From: Holtiella tumoricola
Lineage (GTDB): Bacteria; Bacillota; Clostridia; Lachnospirales; Cellulosilyticaceae
Assembly (NCBI RefSeq): GCF_027857615.1
Contig: NZ_JAQIFT010000040.1
Span: 62,001-126,000, forward strand
DNA: 64,000 nt
Reading direction: 5' to 3'
Every line of letters begins with the position of its first letter. Position 1 is the first letter of the stretch. A model generated the notes under the pieces. The model did not search any database. It worked only from the letters and a program-made list of their open reading frames with translations, and was not told where the DNA came from. A program made the position numbers and the translations under genes. Of the stretch, positions 7,636 to 16,140 are shown piece by piece.

Positions 7636-7839
7636 ATGGATAAAGTAAATAGATTAGAACAACTAAACGGTGCTATTAGTGCTATTGAAAAAGGAGCACA
7701 AGAATATCAAATTGGCTCAAGACGTATTAAAAAAGCAGAACTTAGTGTACTGTACCAGGAAAGAAGAAGATTAGAACAAGAAATAAGAGATCAAGAAAGT
7801 TATGGTGGTGTTACTGTAGCTTGTTTTGATAGAAGATAA
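7636..7839 (+). CDS. Head-tail joining protein, gpW family
   Basis: This 67-residue protein starts at the base after the terminase stop codon. It has the gpW pattern: helix 1 (VNRLEQLNGAISAIEKG), a short beta hairpin (YQIGSRRIKKAE), helix 2 (LSVLYQERRRLEQEIRDQE) and a disordered tail. Lambda gpW has 68 residues, lies between terminase and portal genes in the same way, and joins the portal side of the head to the tail. The short length makes the call depend partly on context. Confidence 0.8.
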   Translation: MDKVNRLEQLNGAISAIEKGAQEYQIGSRRIKKAELSVLYQERRRLEQEIRDQESYGGVTVACFDRR

Positions 7840-7866
7840 GAAACGTATTTGAAAGGAGGTGAGAAA

Positions 7867-9336
7867 ATGAACTGGCTTGATAGAGGAATAGCAGCTATAT
7901 CACCTAGATGGGGGTATAATCGTATTGCATGGAGAGAGTCTTTAAGGTCTTATGATGCGGGGACTCAAAGTCGGCTTAATACCAACTGGACAACTGTTAA
8001 TGGAACAGCAGAACAAGCGAATCAAGTCCATCGAGATGTACTTAGAGCAAGAGCAAGGGACTTAGAAAGAAACTCTGATATTTTAGAAGGACTTATTAAT
8101 CCATTTGAAAGAAATGTCATAGGTACAGGTATTATGGCCCAAGCAAAGGTAATAGATGCAGAAGGAAATGAGGATGAAAAGCTAAATACTGAAATTGAAG
8201 AGTTGTGGGAAGAGTGGTGTCATGCAAAAAATTGTGATGTGGCAGGAACACAATGCTTTGATGAGTTTCAAGCTATGGCTGTAAGAAGGAAAAAAGTAGA
8301 CGGAGGAATTATATTCATCAAATGTTATACAGATGATGGAATAATTCCTTTTTGTTTGCAAGCGAAAGAGGTAGATGAACTGGATACATCTTATTCTTTA
8401 AGTAAAACTTCAGAGGGTAATAGGATTATTGGAGGGATTGAAGTTAATCAATACAATAGACCTATTGCCTATTATTTTAAACAATATTCGCCAGATGGCT
8501 ATTGGACAGGAGGTACAGAACGTATTGAGGCAAGTAGGGTAATCTATTTATTTAGTAAGAAACGTCCTACACAAATTCGTGAAGTAACAGAGCTGGCCAG
8601 AACTATGCCAATAGTTAAAGAGGTTAATGAGTTTGTAGAAGCTATATCAGTTAAAGAGCGTATTTTAGCTTGTCTATCTGTATTTATTAAAAAGAATTCG
8701 CCATCAGGAGCAATTGGTAGAGGTGGTGTAATAGATAGAAAGAGTGGTTATCCTGTTAGAACTATAAGTCCAGGTATGATTCATGAATTACAACCAGGAG
8801 ATGATGTTACTACAGTTAATCCAAGTGGCCAATCATCTAATGCAAAAGAATTTATTATGACACAACAGCGCATAGCAGGAGCAGGACAGGGGTTAAGTTA
8901 TGAAGCATCATCTAGAGATATGTCACAGGTTAACTATTCAAGTGCAAGACAAGGACTGTTAGAAGACCAAAGAACCTATCAAATGGAACAAAAATATTTA
9001 ATAGACCATTTCTGTAGAGAAGTGTATATAGAATTTATCATTTCGGCAGTATTAAGTGGGAAACTACATATTAAAGATTTTTGGCAAAATCAAAAGAAAT
9101 ACCTTAAGCATGATTGGGTTACACCAGGATGGAGTTGGATAGATCCATTAAAAGAAGTAAGAGCTAATCAATTTGCTTTAGAATCTGGAATGGATACCTT
9201 GGCAAATGTTTGTGGTTCACGAGGACTTGATTGGAAAGAAGTCATGAAACAACGTGCTAAGGAAAAAACTTTTGAAAAAGAGTTATTTCCAGAAGAGAAG
9301 GAGAGTGAAGAATCTAATGGAAAAGAAAAGACCTAA
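7867..9336 (+). CDS. Portal protein (lambda gpB family)
   Basis: This 489-residue protein forms the dodecameric DNA channel at the capsid vertex. Typical features are the N-terminal WLDRGIAAISPRWGYNR, the conserved ERNVIGTGI segment, and the C-terminal LSYEASSRDMSQVNYSSARQG, a signature of lambda-type portals. ATG 7867 is chosen because AAAGGAGGTGAG lies directly before it. The gene overlaps the protease start by 20 bases. Order terminase, gpW, portal, protease, capsid is the lambda order. Confidence 0.92.
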   Translation: MNWLDRGIAAISPRWGYNRIAWRESLRSYDAGTQSRLNTNWTTVNGTAEQANQVHRDVLRARARDLERNSDILEGLINPFERNVIGTGIMAQAKVIDAEGNEDEKLNTEIEELWEEWCHAKNCDVAGTQCFDEFQAMAVRRKKVDGGIIFIKCYTDDGIIPFCLQAKEVDELDTSYSLSKTSEGNRIIGGIEVNQYNRPIAYYFKQYSPDGYWTGGTERIEASRVIYLFSKKRPTQIREVTELARTMPIVKEVNEFVEAISVKERILACLSVFIKKNSPSGAIGRGGVIDRKSGYPVRTISPGMIHELQPGDDVTTVNPSGQSSNAKEFIMTQQRIAGAGQGLSYEASSRDMSQVNYSSARQGLLEDQRTYQMEQKYLIDHFCREVYIEFIISAVLSGKLHIKDFWQNQKKYLKHDWVTPGWSWIDPLKEVRANQFALESGMDTLANVCGSRGLDWKEVMKQRAKEKTFEKELFPEEKESEESNGKEKT

Positions 9337-9925
9337 TAATGGGTTAACACAACAAAGAAGTATTCCATTATCAATTAGGCAAGTAAATGAAGAAGAGCGT
9401 AGAATATCTGTTTCATTTTCAAGTGAAACACCTGTGAATAGATGGTATGGACAAGAAATACTTTGCCATGATGAAGGATGTGTAGATTTTACACGTTTAA
9501 ATGAAATGGGTGTATCACTCTTTAATCATGATCGAGATAAGGTTATTGGTCGTATTGAAAATGCTGTATGTAATGATACAGAAAAAAGAACATACTGTGA
9601 TATTGTCTTTGATGATGATGAAGAGAGTGAAAAGATTTATAAAAAGGTAAGAAGTGGAACCTTAAAAGGGGTATCAGTTGGCTATACCGTATCTTGTTGG
9701 GAAGAAGTAAGAGCAGGTGCTACTTCAATTAATGGTAGATTTGTAGGGCCATGTGAAGTTGCAACGAATTGGCAACCTTATGAAGTTTCAATTGTATCTA
9801 TCCCAGCAGATCCTAGTGTGGGTGTAGGGAGAGAACTAGAAGAAAATATGCAACAAAAACAAGTTGAAAATATTGTCCTTTCAAATTTAGAAAGGCAAGT
9901 TCAAATAAATAGAAATTACCTGTAG
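9317..9925 (+). CDS. Prohead maturation protease (S78 type)
   Basis: This protein of about 202 residues has the S78 prohead protease pattern: a beta-rich start (RRISVSFSSETPVNRW), the catalytic His in LFNHDRDKVIG, and the Ser in LKGVSVGYTV, followed by YEVSIVSIPADPSVGVGR. It cleaves the scaffold region of the capsid protein during head maturation. ATG 9317 fits the family N-terminus and lies inside the portal reading frame, with GAAGGAGAG upstream; a longer frame opening at 9254 is rejected. Lambda itself uses an S49 protease at this place, so this is a module swap. Confidence 0.87.
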   Translation: MEKKRPNNGLTQQRSIPLSIRQVNEEERRISVSFSSETPVNRWYGQEILCHDEGCVDFTRLNEMGVSLFNHDRDKVIGRIENAVCNDTEKRTYCDIVFDDDEESEKIYKKVRSGTLKGVSVGYTVSCWEEVRAGATSINGRFVGPCEVATNWQPYEVSIVSIPADPSVGVGRELEENMQQKQVENIVLSNLERQVQINRNYL

Positions 9926-9937
9926 GAGGAAGAAAAA

Positions 9938-11428
9938 ATGGACAAAAAAGAGTTACTTAAACAAAAAGCACAAAGACAACAGGCACTATTAGATGCAGCT
10001 AAAAATGGAAACAGAGCTTTATCAGATGTAGAGCAATTAGAATTTGAGTCATTACAAAGAGAAATTGATACTCTGAAAAGAGAAATTGAAGAACAAGAAA
10101 GAGCACAAAGTGGTAACGATGATGTTCAAAGAGCATTAAAAGCAGAACGTGAACGCTATGCAGCTATTGTTGAAATTTGTGGAGTAGCTAGTCAAAGAGG
10201 ATTAGAACTTGATATGCAGGATTTTATTAAAAGAGGATTAAGTGTAGAACAGGTCAATGCAGAAGTATTAAAAAGATTTATGAGTATGAATGAACCTATT
10301 TCATCTGGACGTTCAGAAGGTAATTTACATGTACATAAAGATGAAGCAGATAAAATGCGTGCAGCAGCATCAGATGCATTACAAATGCGTGCATTTGGAA
10401 GTGTAGAAAATCCAGCCGAAGGGGCTAGGGAAATGCGAGGCATGAAGCTACGAGATATTGCTATTGAATGTTTACAGCGTTCAGGTGTAACACATGCATA
10501 TCGTTTAGATGATGATGAGCTCTTAAGACGTGCTTTAAGTCCAGAAAGCCAATTTGCAAGTATCCTTTCAGATACAGTAAATAAATCTATGGCAAGAGGC
10601 AACCAAATTGCTCAGACGACATTTGAACGTTGGACAAGTATTGGTAGTAACCCAGACTTCAAAGGGGCAACACATTATCAGATTTCTGAAGCTGGTGATC
10701 TTACAAGAATGAGTGAGACAGGTGAGTTTACATTTGATGAACTAAAAGACCAAGGAGTTAAAAAGTCTATTGCAACATTTGGTAAGAAGTTTGGATTTAC
10801 ACGTCAAGCTATGATTAATGATGATCTAGGCATCCTTACTAAAATTCCTATGCTTTATGTTCAATCAGCTAGACGTGGTATTAATAAGCTTGTTTATCAA
10901 CAACTTACAAACAACCCAACAATTTTTGATAATAAGCCTCTATTCCATGCTGATCATGGTAACTTAGGAACAGCAGGTGCATTATCAAATAAGACATTGT
11001 CAGAAATGAAAACCTTAATGAAGCGTCAAAAAGGTATTGCAGGTAAGCAAGCTTTAAATATTGCACCAAAATTCCTTATTGTGCCACCAGAACTTGAAAA
11101 TGAAGCATTACAACTACTTACATCTATGGCACTACCAGGACAACAAAATGCAGGAGTGAATAACATCTGGAGAAATGCATTGGAACTCATTGTTGATGCA
11201 GAACTTGAAGCAGATGAAAGTAATTTATTGAACTATTTCTTAGCAGCAGACCCAATGTTATCAGATACTATTGAAGTGACTTATTTAAATGGTGACGATA
11301 TGCCTAAGCTTGAAAGTAGAATGGGCTTTGATTTCCTAGGTATGGAATGGAGAATTTACATGGACTATGGTGTAACTGTTACAGACTTCAAAGGTCTTGC
11401 TAAAAATAATGGGGTAACATTAGGTTAA
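9938..11428 (+). CDS. Major capsid protein with N-terminal scaffold (delta) domain
   Basis: This is a 496-residue protein. Residues 1-60 form a charged coiled coil (LKQKAQRQQALLDAAK and FESLQREIDTLKREIEEQE), as in HK97-type delta domains that guide assembly and are removed by the protease encoded just upstream. The remaining part (TFERWTSIGSNPDFKGA, FDNKPLFHADHGNLG, LNYFLAADP) resembles HK97-fold capsid proteins of the Mu gpT-like group. The start follows TAGGAGGAAG. A hairpin directly after the stop could limit read-through, allowing high capsid synthesis. Confidence 0.87.
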   Translation: MDKKELLKQKAQRQQALLDAAKNGNRALSDVEQLEFESLQREIDTLKREIEEQERAQSGNDDVQRALKAERERYAAIVEICGVASQRGLELDMQDFIKRGLSVEQVNAEVLKRFMSMNEPISSGRSEGNLHVHKDEADKMRAAASDALQMRAFGSVENPAEGAREMRGMKLRDIAIECLQRSGVTHAYRLDDDELLRRALSPESQFASILSDTVNKSMARGNQIAQTTFERWTSIGSNPDFKGATHYQISEAGDLTRMSETGEFTFDELKDQGVKKSIATFGKKFGFTRQAMINDDLGILTKIPMLYVQSARRGINKLVYQQLTNNPTIFDNKPLFHADHGNLGTAGALSNKTLSEMKTLMKRQKGIAGKQALNIAPKFLIVPPELENEALQLLTSMALPGQQNAGVNNIWRNALELIVDAELEADESNLLNYFLAADPMLSDTIEVTYLNGDDMPKLESRMGFDFLGMEWRIYMDYGVTVTDFKGLAKNNGVTLG

Positions 11429-11429
11429 T

Positions 11430-11455
11430 AAAGGCTTAGAAATAAGCCTTTATAT
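11430..11455 (+). terminator. Stem-loop after the capsid gene
   Basis: AAAGGCTTA at 11430-11438 pairs with TAAGCCTTT at 11443-11451 around a GAAA tetraloop. The following bases are AT-rich but not a T-run, so it is probably a partial terminator or an mRNA stabiliser. Confidence 0.55.
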
Positions 11456-11477
11456 AAAATTTATAGGAGGTGCCGAA

Positions 11478-11807
11478 ATGGCAAAAGCAAAATTTATTCA
11501 AGATGGGAAAATTATTTATTTTACAGCCACTGCAGAAGTTGGCTACAACGACATTGTACCAATTGGTGGGATTGTAGGTGTTGCAGCAGAAGCAATTCCA
11601 AGCGGTGGAACAGGTGGGGTAAGATTAACAGGCGTTTATGAAATGCCAGCTGCAGCAGAAACAATGGAAGTAGGAGATGTTCTTTATTGGGATAATAGTA
11701 ATCGTTATGTCACTAAAACAAAAAGTGAATTGACTTGTGTAGCAGGCATAGCTGTTTCCAAAAAAACAAGTTCAAGTGCAGGAACTGTACTCTGCAGAAT
11801 AGGATAG
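11478..11807 (+). CDS. Capsid decoration protein, DUF2190 family
   Basis: This 109-residue, mostly beta protein is rich in small residues. It shows the DUF2190 layout: DGKIIYFTATAEVGYNDIVPIGGIVGVA, then LTGVYEMPAAAETMEVGDVLYWD and a final GIAVSK...VLCRIG strand. DUF2190 proteins are small capsid-stabilising or decoration proteins found directly after the capsid gene, the position taken by gpD in lambda. The start has TAGGAGGTG upstream. Confidence 0.82.
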   Translation: MAKAKFIQDGKIIYFTATAEVGYNDIVPIGGIVGVAAEAIPSGGTGGVRLTGVYEMPAAAETMEVGDVLYWDNSNRYVTKTKSELTCVAGIAVSKKTSSSAGTVLCRIG

Positions 11808-11818
11808 GAGGAAGAAGC

Positions 11819-12109
11819 ATGATTAAACTTACTAATCCACTTAACAAAGATGGCATCCTTTATAAGAAGGGTGCTATTTTAACATTATCTTTAAAAGATG
11901 AAGAAGAGCTTGTAGCTAATGGGTTAGCAGAAAAGTATCCACTCATACAAATGGAGCAAGAAGCTAAATGCAATAGGTTAGATTTGGATGAAGAAGTGGC
12001 ATCAGATGAACCAGAAAAAAAGGAAGAAGTTGAAACAGAGAAAGAAGATACAAAAACTAAAGAAAATAAAAAGACTTCACCACGTATAGGCAGAACATCT
12101 AAAAAGTAG
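11819..12109 (+). CDS. Small head-completion region protein
   Basis: This is a 96-residue protein whose N-terminal half (LTNPLNKDGILYKKGAILTL and EEELVANGLAEKY) resembles small phage proteins found between decoration and connector genes. The C-terminal 40 residues are a low-complexity Glu/Lys/Thr tail, probably disordered. ATG 11819 is chosen for the upstream GGAGGAAG. The role is inferred from gene order (position of lambda FI); the sequence gives no catalytic motif. Confidence 0.6.
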   Translation: MIKLTNPLNKDGILYKKGAILTLSLKDEEELVANGLAEKYPLIQMEQEAKCNRLDLDEEVASDEPEKKEEVETEKEDTKTKENKKTSPRIGRTSKK

Positions 12110-12116
12110 GTGCATG

Positions 12117-12434
12117 ATGAACTTAAAGAAAATAATTGAAGAGGACTTACAAAATGTCTTTTTTAATACTAATGAATTTGCAGAAATACATGTATTAGAT
12201 GATAAAGAAGTTCCAATTATCATTGATGAAGATGAAATACAAAAGAGACGCATCCAAGCAGCAGAAGGAACTTATGTAGGAGAAAAACTAGTTTTAATCC
12301 AATCTAAATATTTCAAGAGGAAACCTGTAGAGGGTAGAAGTTTAAGATTAGATCATAAAGAATACTTTATTGTTTCATGTAAAGAAACAGATGGGATTTT
12401 TGAGATTACGTTAGGAGTGAATGACTCTGATTAA
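12117..12434 (+). CDS. Head-tail connector, gpFII-like
   Basis: This protein of about 105 residues has a short N-terminal helix followed by beta strands (EIHVLDDKEVPIIIDEDEI, VGEKLVLIQSKYF, YFIVSCKETDGIFEITLGV), a pattern of FII-type head-tail connectors. It lies directly before the gpZ-like gene, as in lambda. A second ATG three bases upstream is also possible; 12117 has better spacing from AGGTG. It overlaps the next gene by 14 bases. Confidence 0.65.
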   Translation: MNLKKIIEEDLQNVFFNTNEFAEIHVLDDKEVPIIIDEDEIQKRRIQAAEGTYVGEKLVLIQSKYFKRKPVEGRSLRLDHKEYFIVSCKETDGIFEITLGVNDSD

Positions 12435-12996
12435 AATTGATTTAGATAAACACCTTGTAAAGCAAGCAGAAGAGATGTTATCAGAAGTTCCCAATGGTAT
12501 GAAAAGGTGTATGAAAAATGCTATTAATAAAACTACACGTTCAGCAGGAAGAAGTCTTCATAATGAATTGAAGACTGATTATAATATTAAAGTTTCTGAG
12601 ATTAAAAGGGGCTTAAATATACAAAGGGCTACATTATCACGATTAGAAGGTAAGGTTATTGCAAATGGACCAGTTACACGTTTAAAAAAAGGATTTAGGA
12701 CAGATACCAAAACTCCTAAAGCATATGCAGCGTATATTAAAAAGAGGAGTAGAAAAAGCTTACCAGAACAAGCATTTGTGCAAACAATGCCTAATAGTGG
12801 GCATATAGGTATATTCGAAAGAACAGGTGGAAAGATGGGGAGTAACCCTAAGAGGGATGAAATTCGTGAGTTAAAAGGGCCTTCTGTAGCAGGTATGGCG
12901 AATTCAAAAAACATTTCTAAAGAAGTAAAAAAGGAGTTAGAAGTGAACTTTGATAAGAATTTTAAGAATGAAGTCATTAAATTATTAAACAAGTAG
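12421..12996 (+). CDS. Minor tail protein, lambda gpZ-like
   Basis: This 191-residue basic protein shows the gpZ layout: an N-terminal helix (HLVKQAEEMLSEVPNGMKRC) and NAINKTTRSAGRSL, then the conserved end QAFVQTMPNSGHIGIFERTG and ELKGPSVAGM. gpZ-type proteins act at tail completion and the head-tail interface. The start overlaps the upstream gene, indicating coupling. In a P2-like tail this gene marks the junction between the lambda-like head and P2-like tail modules. Confidence 0.82.
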   Translation: MTLIKIDLDKHLVKQAEEMLSEVPNGMKRCMKNAINKTTRSAGRSLHNELKTDYNIKVSEIKRGLNIQRATLSRLEGKVIANGPVTRLKKGFRTDTKTPKAYAAYIKKRSRKSLPEQAFVQTMPNSGHIGIFERTGGKMGSNPKRDEIRELKGPSVAGMANSKNISKEVKKELEVNFDKNFKNEVIKLLNK

Positions 12997-13005
12997 GTGC
13001 TTATC

Positions 13006-13470
13006 GTGACAGCGTATAAAGTAATGGAGCATTTTAAAGTAGTATTAGAAGAGGCTCTAGTCAATGTAGAATTGGAGTCTAAAGATAATATTACTAGAAA
13101 ACCAAAAGTAGAATTAGGTTATCTAGAACCGTTAAAAGTGGATGATGATGAAAATAAAGATTTTCCATATGTACTTATTAGATATATAAATGGAGAAGAT
13201 AAAGAAGAAGAGAGTGAGATGAATTTAAAGCTTATTATTGGTGTACATAGCCCAGATAGCAGGGGATGGGTTGATATTTTACATATTATTGAGGGTATCA
13301 AGCAATATCTTTTAAAAAAGAAAGTGTTTGATTATTACACATTAGAACATCCCGTTAAGTCATCTATTCCAGAAGAACAAGCATATCCTCATTTTCATGG
13401 TTTTTTAGAACTAAAGTTTAAAATTCCTAGAATTGAAATAGAAGGAGTTGAAGAACCGTGGCTAGCGTAA
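13006..13470 (+). CDS. Probable tail terminator/completion protein
   Basis: This is a 154-residue protein. GTG 13006 is preferred to GTG 12997 because TAGGTG lies 6 bases before it. It has an N-terminal helix, then beta strands (PYVLIRYINGEDKEEESEMNLKLIIGVHSPD) and a helix (WVDILHIIEGIKQYLLKK), the alpha/beta layout of small tail terminator proteins. Position directly before the sheath gene supports this. Specific family membership is not certain. Confidence 0.6.
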   Translation: MTAYKVMEHFKVVLEEALVNVELESKDNITRKPKVELGYLEPLKVDDDENKDFPYVLIRYINGEDKEEESEMNLKLIIGVHSPDSRGWVDILHIIEGIKQYLLKKKVFDYYTLEHPVKSSIPEEQAYPHFHGFLELKFKIPRIEIEGVEEPWLA

Positions 13471-13727
13471 AAAGTAAAAAAGAAGTAGCTAAAAAGCCTT
13501 ATAATAAAAAGGTTTATTGTGGACCTAATCTGCCAGGATTAAACCAATTTACAGTTATAGAAGGTCAAAACAATATCTTAAAGTTACATATTGAATCATG
13601 CCCTGCTATTAGTAAGTTGATTGTACCTATTGAAAAGTTAAATTATACACGTTTAAAACTTGCTGTAAAGGGAAGTTTTGAGCAACAAAAATACATAGAA
13701 ATTATGAATTATTTAGGAGGTAGATAA
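13458..13727 (+). CDS. Small protein before the tail sheath gene, function unknown
   Basis: This is an 89-residue basic protein starting with GTG 13458 inside the end of the previous gene. The N-terminal 17 residues are Lys-rich and the rest beta-like (GLNQFTVIEGQNNILKLHIE, KLIVPIEKLNYTRLKLAVKG). I do not recognise a family. The tight overlap and its position one base before the sheath gene indicate a structural or assembly role. Confidence 0.6.
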   Translation: MASVKSKKEVAKKPYNKKVYCGPNLPGLNQFTVIEGQNNILKLHIESCPAISKLIVPIEKLNYTRLKLAVKGSFEQQKYIEIMNYLGGR

Positions 13728-13728
13728 G

Positions 13729-15156
13729 ATGAGTGGATATAGACATGGTGTTTATGTATCAGAAATTCCAACAAGCATTATTCCACCAGTTGAAGCATTA
13801 GCTGGGTTTCCAGTTGTTGTTGGAACAGCACCTATTCATCTAGTAAAAAATCCAAAAGTGAATGAGCCTGTACTTTGTTATTCTTACAAAGAAGCAGTGG
13901 AGGCTTTTGGATATAGTGACGATTTTGAAAGCTATACATTATGTGAGTTTATAAAATCACATTTTACACTTTTTAGTGTAGCACCTGTAGCTTTTATAAA
14001 TGTATTAGATCCAGCAAAGCATAAAGAAGTTGTGGAAGAAACAACAAAGTCTGTCGTTGAAGGTGAATTAATTATTGAAGAGCCTGTGCTTTTATCTACA
14101 GTTGTAGTAAAAAGTAGTGAAGGTATAGAGCAGACTTTAGGTGAAGATTATGAACTGGCTTTTAATGCCCAAGGGCATCTGATTATTTCCCTTACTAATG
14201 GTGGAACACAAGAAATTAAAGTGGCTTATTCTAAACTTACTCCAGCAACAGTATCGAATGATGACATAATAGGGGGTGTTGGTTTAGAGGGGCAATTAAC
14301 AGGGCTTGAATTAATTAATGAAGTTCTTCCTCGTTTTGGGCTCGTTCCAGGACAAGTATTAGCCCCTAAATTTAGTACAGAGCCAACAGTAGCAGCAGTT
14401 ATGGTAAGTAAGGCAAGTAATATTAATGGATATTTTAAGTGTATGGCACTAACAGATATTCCCGTAGATGAAGTAACAAAGTACTCAGATGTAGCACAAT
14501 GGAAAACTTCAAACAATTATGTTTATGAAAATCAAATTGTATGTTGGCCAAAAGTAAGACTAGGTGAGGCTGTTTATCACATGAGTACACAACTAGCTGG
14601 TCTTATGTGTAAAGTAGATGCTTCATATGATGGGGTACCTTATGCTTCACCATCTAATCACAACTTGCAAATTAATGGATTAGTAGGTAAGGATGGTAAG
14701 GAAGTTATCTTAGGTATAGATCAAGCTAACTATCTTAATGGCCAAGGGATAGTAACAGCTATTAACTTTAGTGGTGGTTGGAAGGCTTGGGGTAATCGTA
14801 CAGCATGTTATCCACTAGTTACAGACCCCAAAGATGCCTTTATCCCTGTGAAGCGTATGTTCTATTGGATAGCTACAACAATTGTACAGACCTTTTGGCA
14901 AAAGGTAGATGCACCTATTACAAGAAGACTTATTGATACTGTCATGGATAGTGTAAACATTTGGCTAAATGGCTTAACAGCTAGCGAGTACATATTAGGT
15001 GGACGAGTTGAATTTTTAGAAGAAGAGAATCCTTCAACATCCATTATGGATGGGAACATTAAGTTCCATTTATATATAACACCACCATCACCAGCAAGAG
15101 AAATAGACTTTGTGCTTGAATATGATGTTGAGTATTTAAAAGCATTATTTGCATAG
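13729..15156 (+). CDS. Tail sheath protein (P2 gpFI type)
   Basis: This 475-residue protein forms the contractile outer sheath. Signatures are the N-terminal YRHGVYVSEIPTSIIPP, FPVVVGTAPIHL, and the C-terminal domain with NGQGIVTAINFSGGWKAWGNRT, TIVQTFWQKVDAPITRRLIDTV and IKFHLYITPPSPAREIDFVLEYD. Residues about 100-160 form an inserted beta domain. It establishes the phage as a myovirus. AGGAGG precedes the start within the end of the upstream gene. Confidence 0.95.
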   Translation: MSGYRHGVYVSEIPTSIIPPVEALAGFPVVVGTAPIHLVKNPKVNEPVLCYSYKEAVEAFGYSDDFESYTLCEFIKSHFTLFSVAPVAFINVLDPAKHKEVVEETTKSVVEGELIIEEPVLLSTVVVKSSEGIEQTLGEDYELAFNAQGHLIISLTNGGTQEIKVAYSKLTPATVSNDDIIGGVGLEGQLTGLELINEVLPRFGLVPGQVLAPKFSTEPTVAAVMVSKASNINGYFKCMALTDIPVDEVTKYSDVAQWKTSNNYVYENQIVCWPKVRLGEAVYHMSTQLAGLMCKVDASYDGVPYASPSNHNLQINGLVGKDGKEVILGIDQANYLNGQGIVTAINFSGGWKAWGNRTACYPLVTDPKDAFIPVKRMFYWIATTIVQTFWQKVDAPITRRLIDTVMDSVNIWLNGLTASEYILGGRVEFLEEENPSTSIMDGNIKFHLYITPPSPAREIDFVLEYDVEYLKALFA

Positions 15157-15174
15157 AAAGAGAGGTAAAAGTGT

Positions 15175-15693
15175 ATGAGTAAAATGCCTGATAAACTTAT
15201 TGCTTATAGAGCTTATAAAGATGGTAAAGATATGCTAGGAATTGCAGATGTAGAACTACCTGATATTGAAGCTATGTCAGATACTATAAAAGGTGCTGGC
15301 ATATCAGGAGAAGTTGACTTGCCTACACTTGGGCATATTGGGGCTATGAGTATGACAATTAACTGGCGTAGCGTATGTGGTGATTTAGTAGCTTTATCAG
15401 CACCAGTTACACATGCTCTAGATTTTAGAGCATCACAACAAGTATTTGATAATGTAGAAGGTAAACTTAAGACGGTTGCAGTTAAACATATCGTACGAGC
15501 TATCCCAAAGAAAGTTACACCAGGTAAAATGGAAACATGCGCTAGCACAGAAAGTGGTAACGAATTTAGTGTGCTTTACTATAAGATGGTAATTGATGGG
15601 AAGGTAGCAATTGAAATTGATCCATTTAACTATATTTATATTGTAAATGGAGTAGATTATTTAAAAGAAGTAAGAAGAGACCTAGGCTTATAA
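15175..15693 (+). CDS. Tail tube protein (P2 gpFII type)
   Basis: This 172-residue protein forms the inner tail tube. It begins MPDKLIAYRAYKDGKDMLGIADVELP and continues with SGEVDLPTLGHIGAMSMTINWR, typical of FII-type tubes, and ends FNYIYIVNGVDYLKEVRRDLGL. It follows the sheath gene by 18 bases with AGAGAGGTAAAAG upstream. The stop codon lies inside a terminator-like hairpin, so the abundant tube and sheath can be expressed above the assembly proteins that follow. Confidence 0.92.
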   Translation: MSKMPDKLIAYRAYKDGKDMLGIADVELPDIEAMSDTIKGAGISGEVDLPTLGHIGAMSMTINWRSVCGDLVALSAPVTHALDFRASQQVFDNVEGKLKTVAVKHIVRAIPKKVTPGKMETCASTESGNEFSVLYYKMVIDGKVAIEIDPFNYIYIVNGVDYLKEVRRDLGL

Positions 15694-15707
15694 GCGTAGG
15701 TCTTTTT
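15678..15707 (+). terminator. Attenuator hairpin over the tail tube stop codon
   Basis: AGACCTA at 15678-15684 pairs with TAGGTCT at 15697-15703; the interior GCTTATAAGC extends the stem with one mismatch. TTTTTGAT follows. It overlaps the TAA of the tube gene, so termination may be reduced by translating ribosomes. Confidence 0.65.
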
Positions 15708-15729
15708 GATAAATAAGGAGGATAAAAAT

Positions 15730-16032
15730 ATGAAAATGAAATTAAAGAAACCAATAAACTTTGAAGGGGAATTAATTACAGAATTAAACTTAGATTTAGA
15801 TTGTTTAACAGGTAAAGATATGATAGATGCTCAAAAGGAAATTCAATCACTAGATGTACCTGTTTTAGAGTTTAATAAAGAGTATTTAGCGGTTGTTGCT
15901 GCAAAAGCGTGTGGTATGCCAACAGATTTAATTCCACTTTTAGGGATTAAAGATTTTAGTACTATAACAGTCCAAGTGCAGAATTTTTTGTTAGGAGAGG
16001 AGTCAGTCACAGAACCGACTTTAGAAGAATAG
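15730..16032 (+). CDS. Tail assembly chaperone E
   Basis: This 100-residue protein begins MKMKLKKPINFEGELITELNLDLDCL and contains LDVPVLEFNKEYLAVVAAKACGMP, the pattern of E-type tail chaperones of P2-like phages. These hold the tape measure during tube assembly. ATG 15730 has AAGGAGG upstream; a longer frame from 15706 lacks one. The heptamer T_TTT_TTG at 15984-15990, in the correct phase, lies 14 codons before the stop and would allow -1 frameshifting into E'. Confidence 0.85.
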   Translation: MKMKLKKPINFEGELITELNLDLDCLTGKDMIDAQKEIQSLDVPVLEFNKEYLAVVAAKACGMPTDLIPLLGIKDFSTITVQVQNFLLGEESVTEPTLEE

Positions 16033-16136
16033 CTTTTGAAATGGCACAAGCCTCTTTTACACCAGTAACATATTGGTTAGAACAGACCTTAGATGAACTT
16101 GAAGCATGGATAGAAATTATGCAAGAGAAGAGGTGA
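15990..16136 (+). CDS. E' extension of the tail chaperone, reached by -1 frameshift
   Basis: The -1 frame relative to E is open from before the slippery site to TGA at 16134-16136. Its C-terminal part reads AFEMAQASFTPVTYWLEQTL then DELEAWIEIMQEKR, a helical module with the Trp/Leu pattern seen in E' proteins. A P2-like slippery heptamer T_TTT_TTG sits at 15984-15990; after slippage decoding continues at 15990. E plus E' would be about 135 residues. The extension ends 4 bases before the tape measure start. P2 uses the same -1 mechanism at this gene. Confidence 0.82.
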   Translation, partial: VRRGVSHRTDFRRIAFEMAQASFTPVTYWLEQTLDELEAWIEIMQEKR

Positions 16137-16140
16137 AAAT

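Noticed and set aside
10192..10602. A minus-strand 136-codon frame inside the capsid gene
   Set aside because: Opposite a certain structural gene, no ribosome binding site, Ser/Leu-rich shadow composition.
12579..13064. A minus-strand 161-codon frame across the gpZ-like gene
   Set aside because: Crosses two phage genes in a plus-strand operon and has no promoter or start signal.
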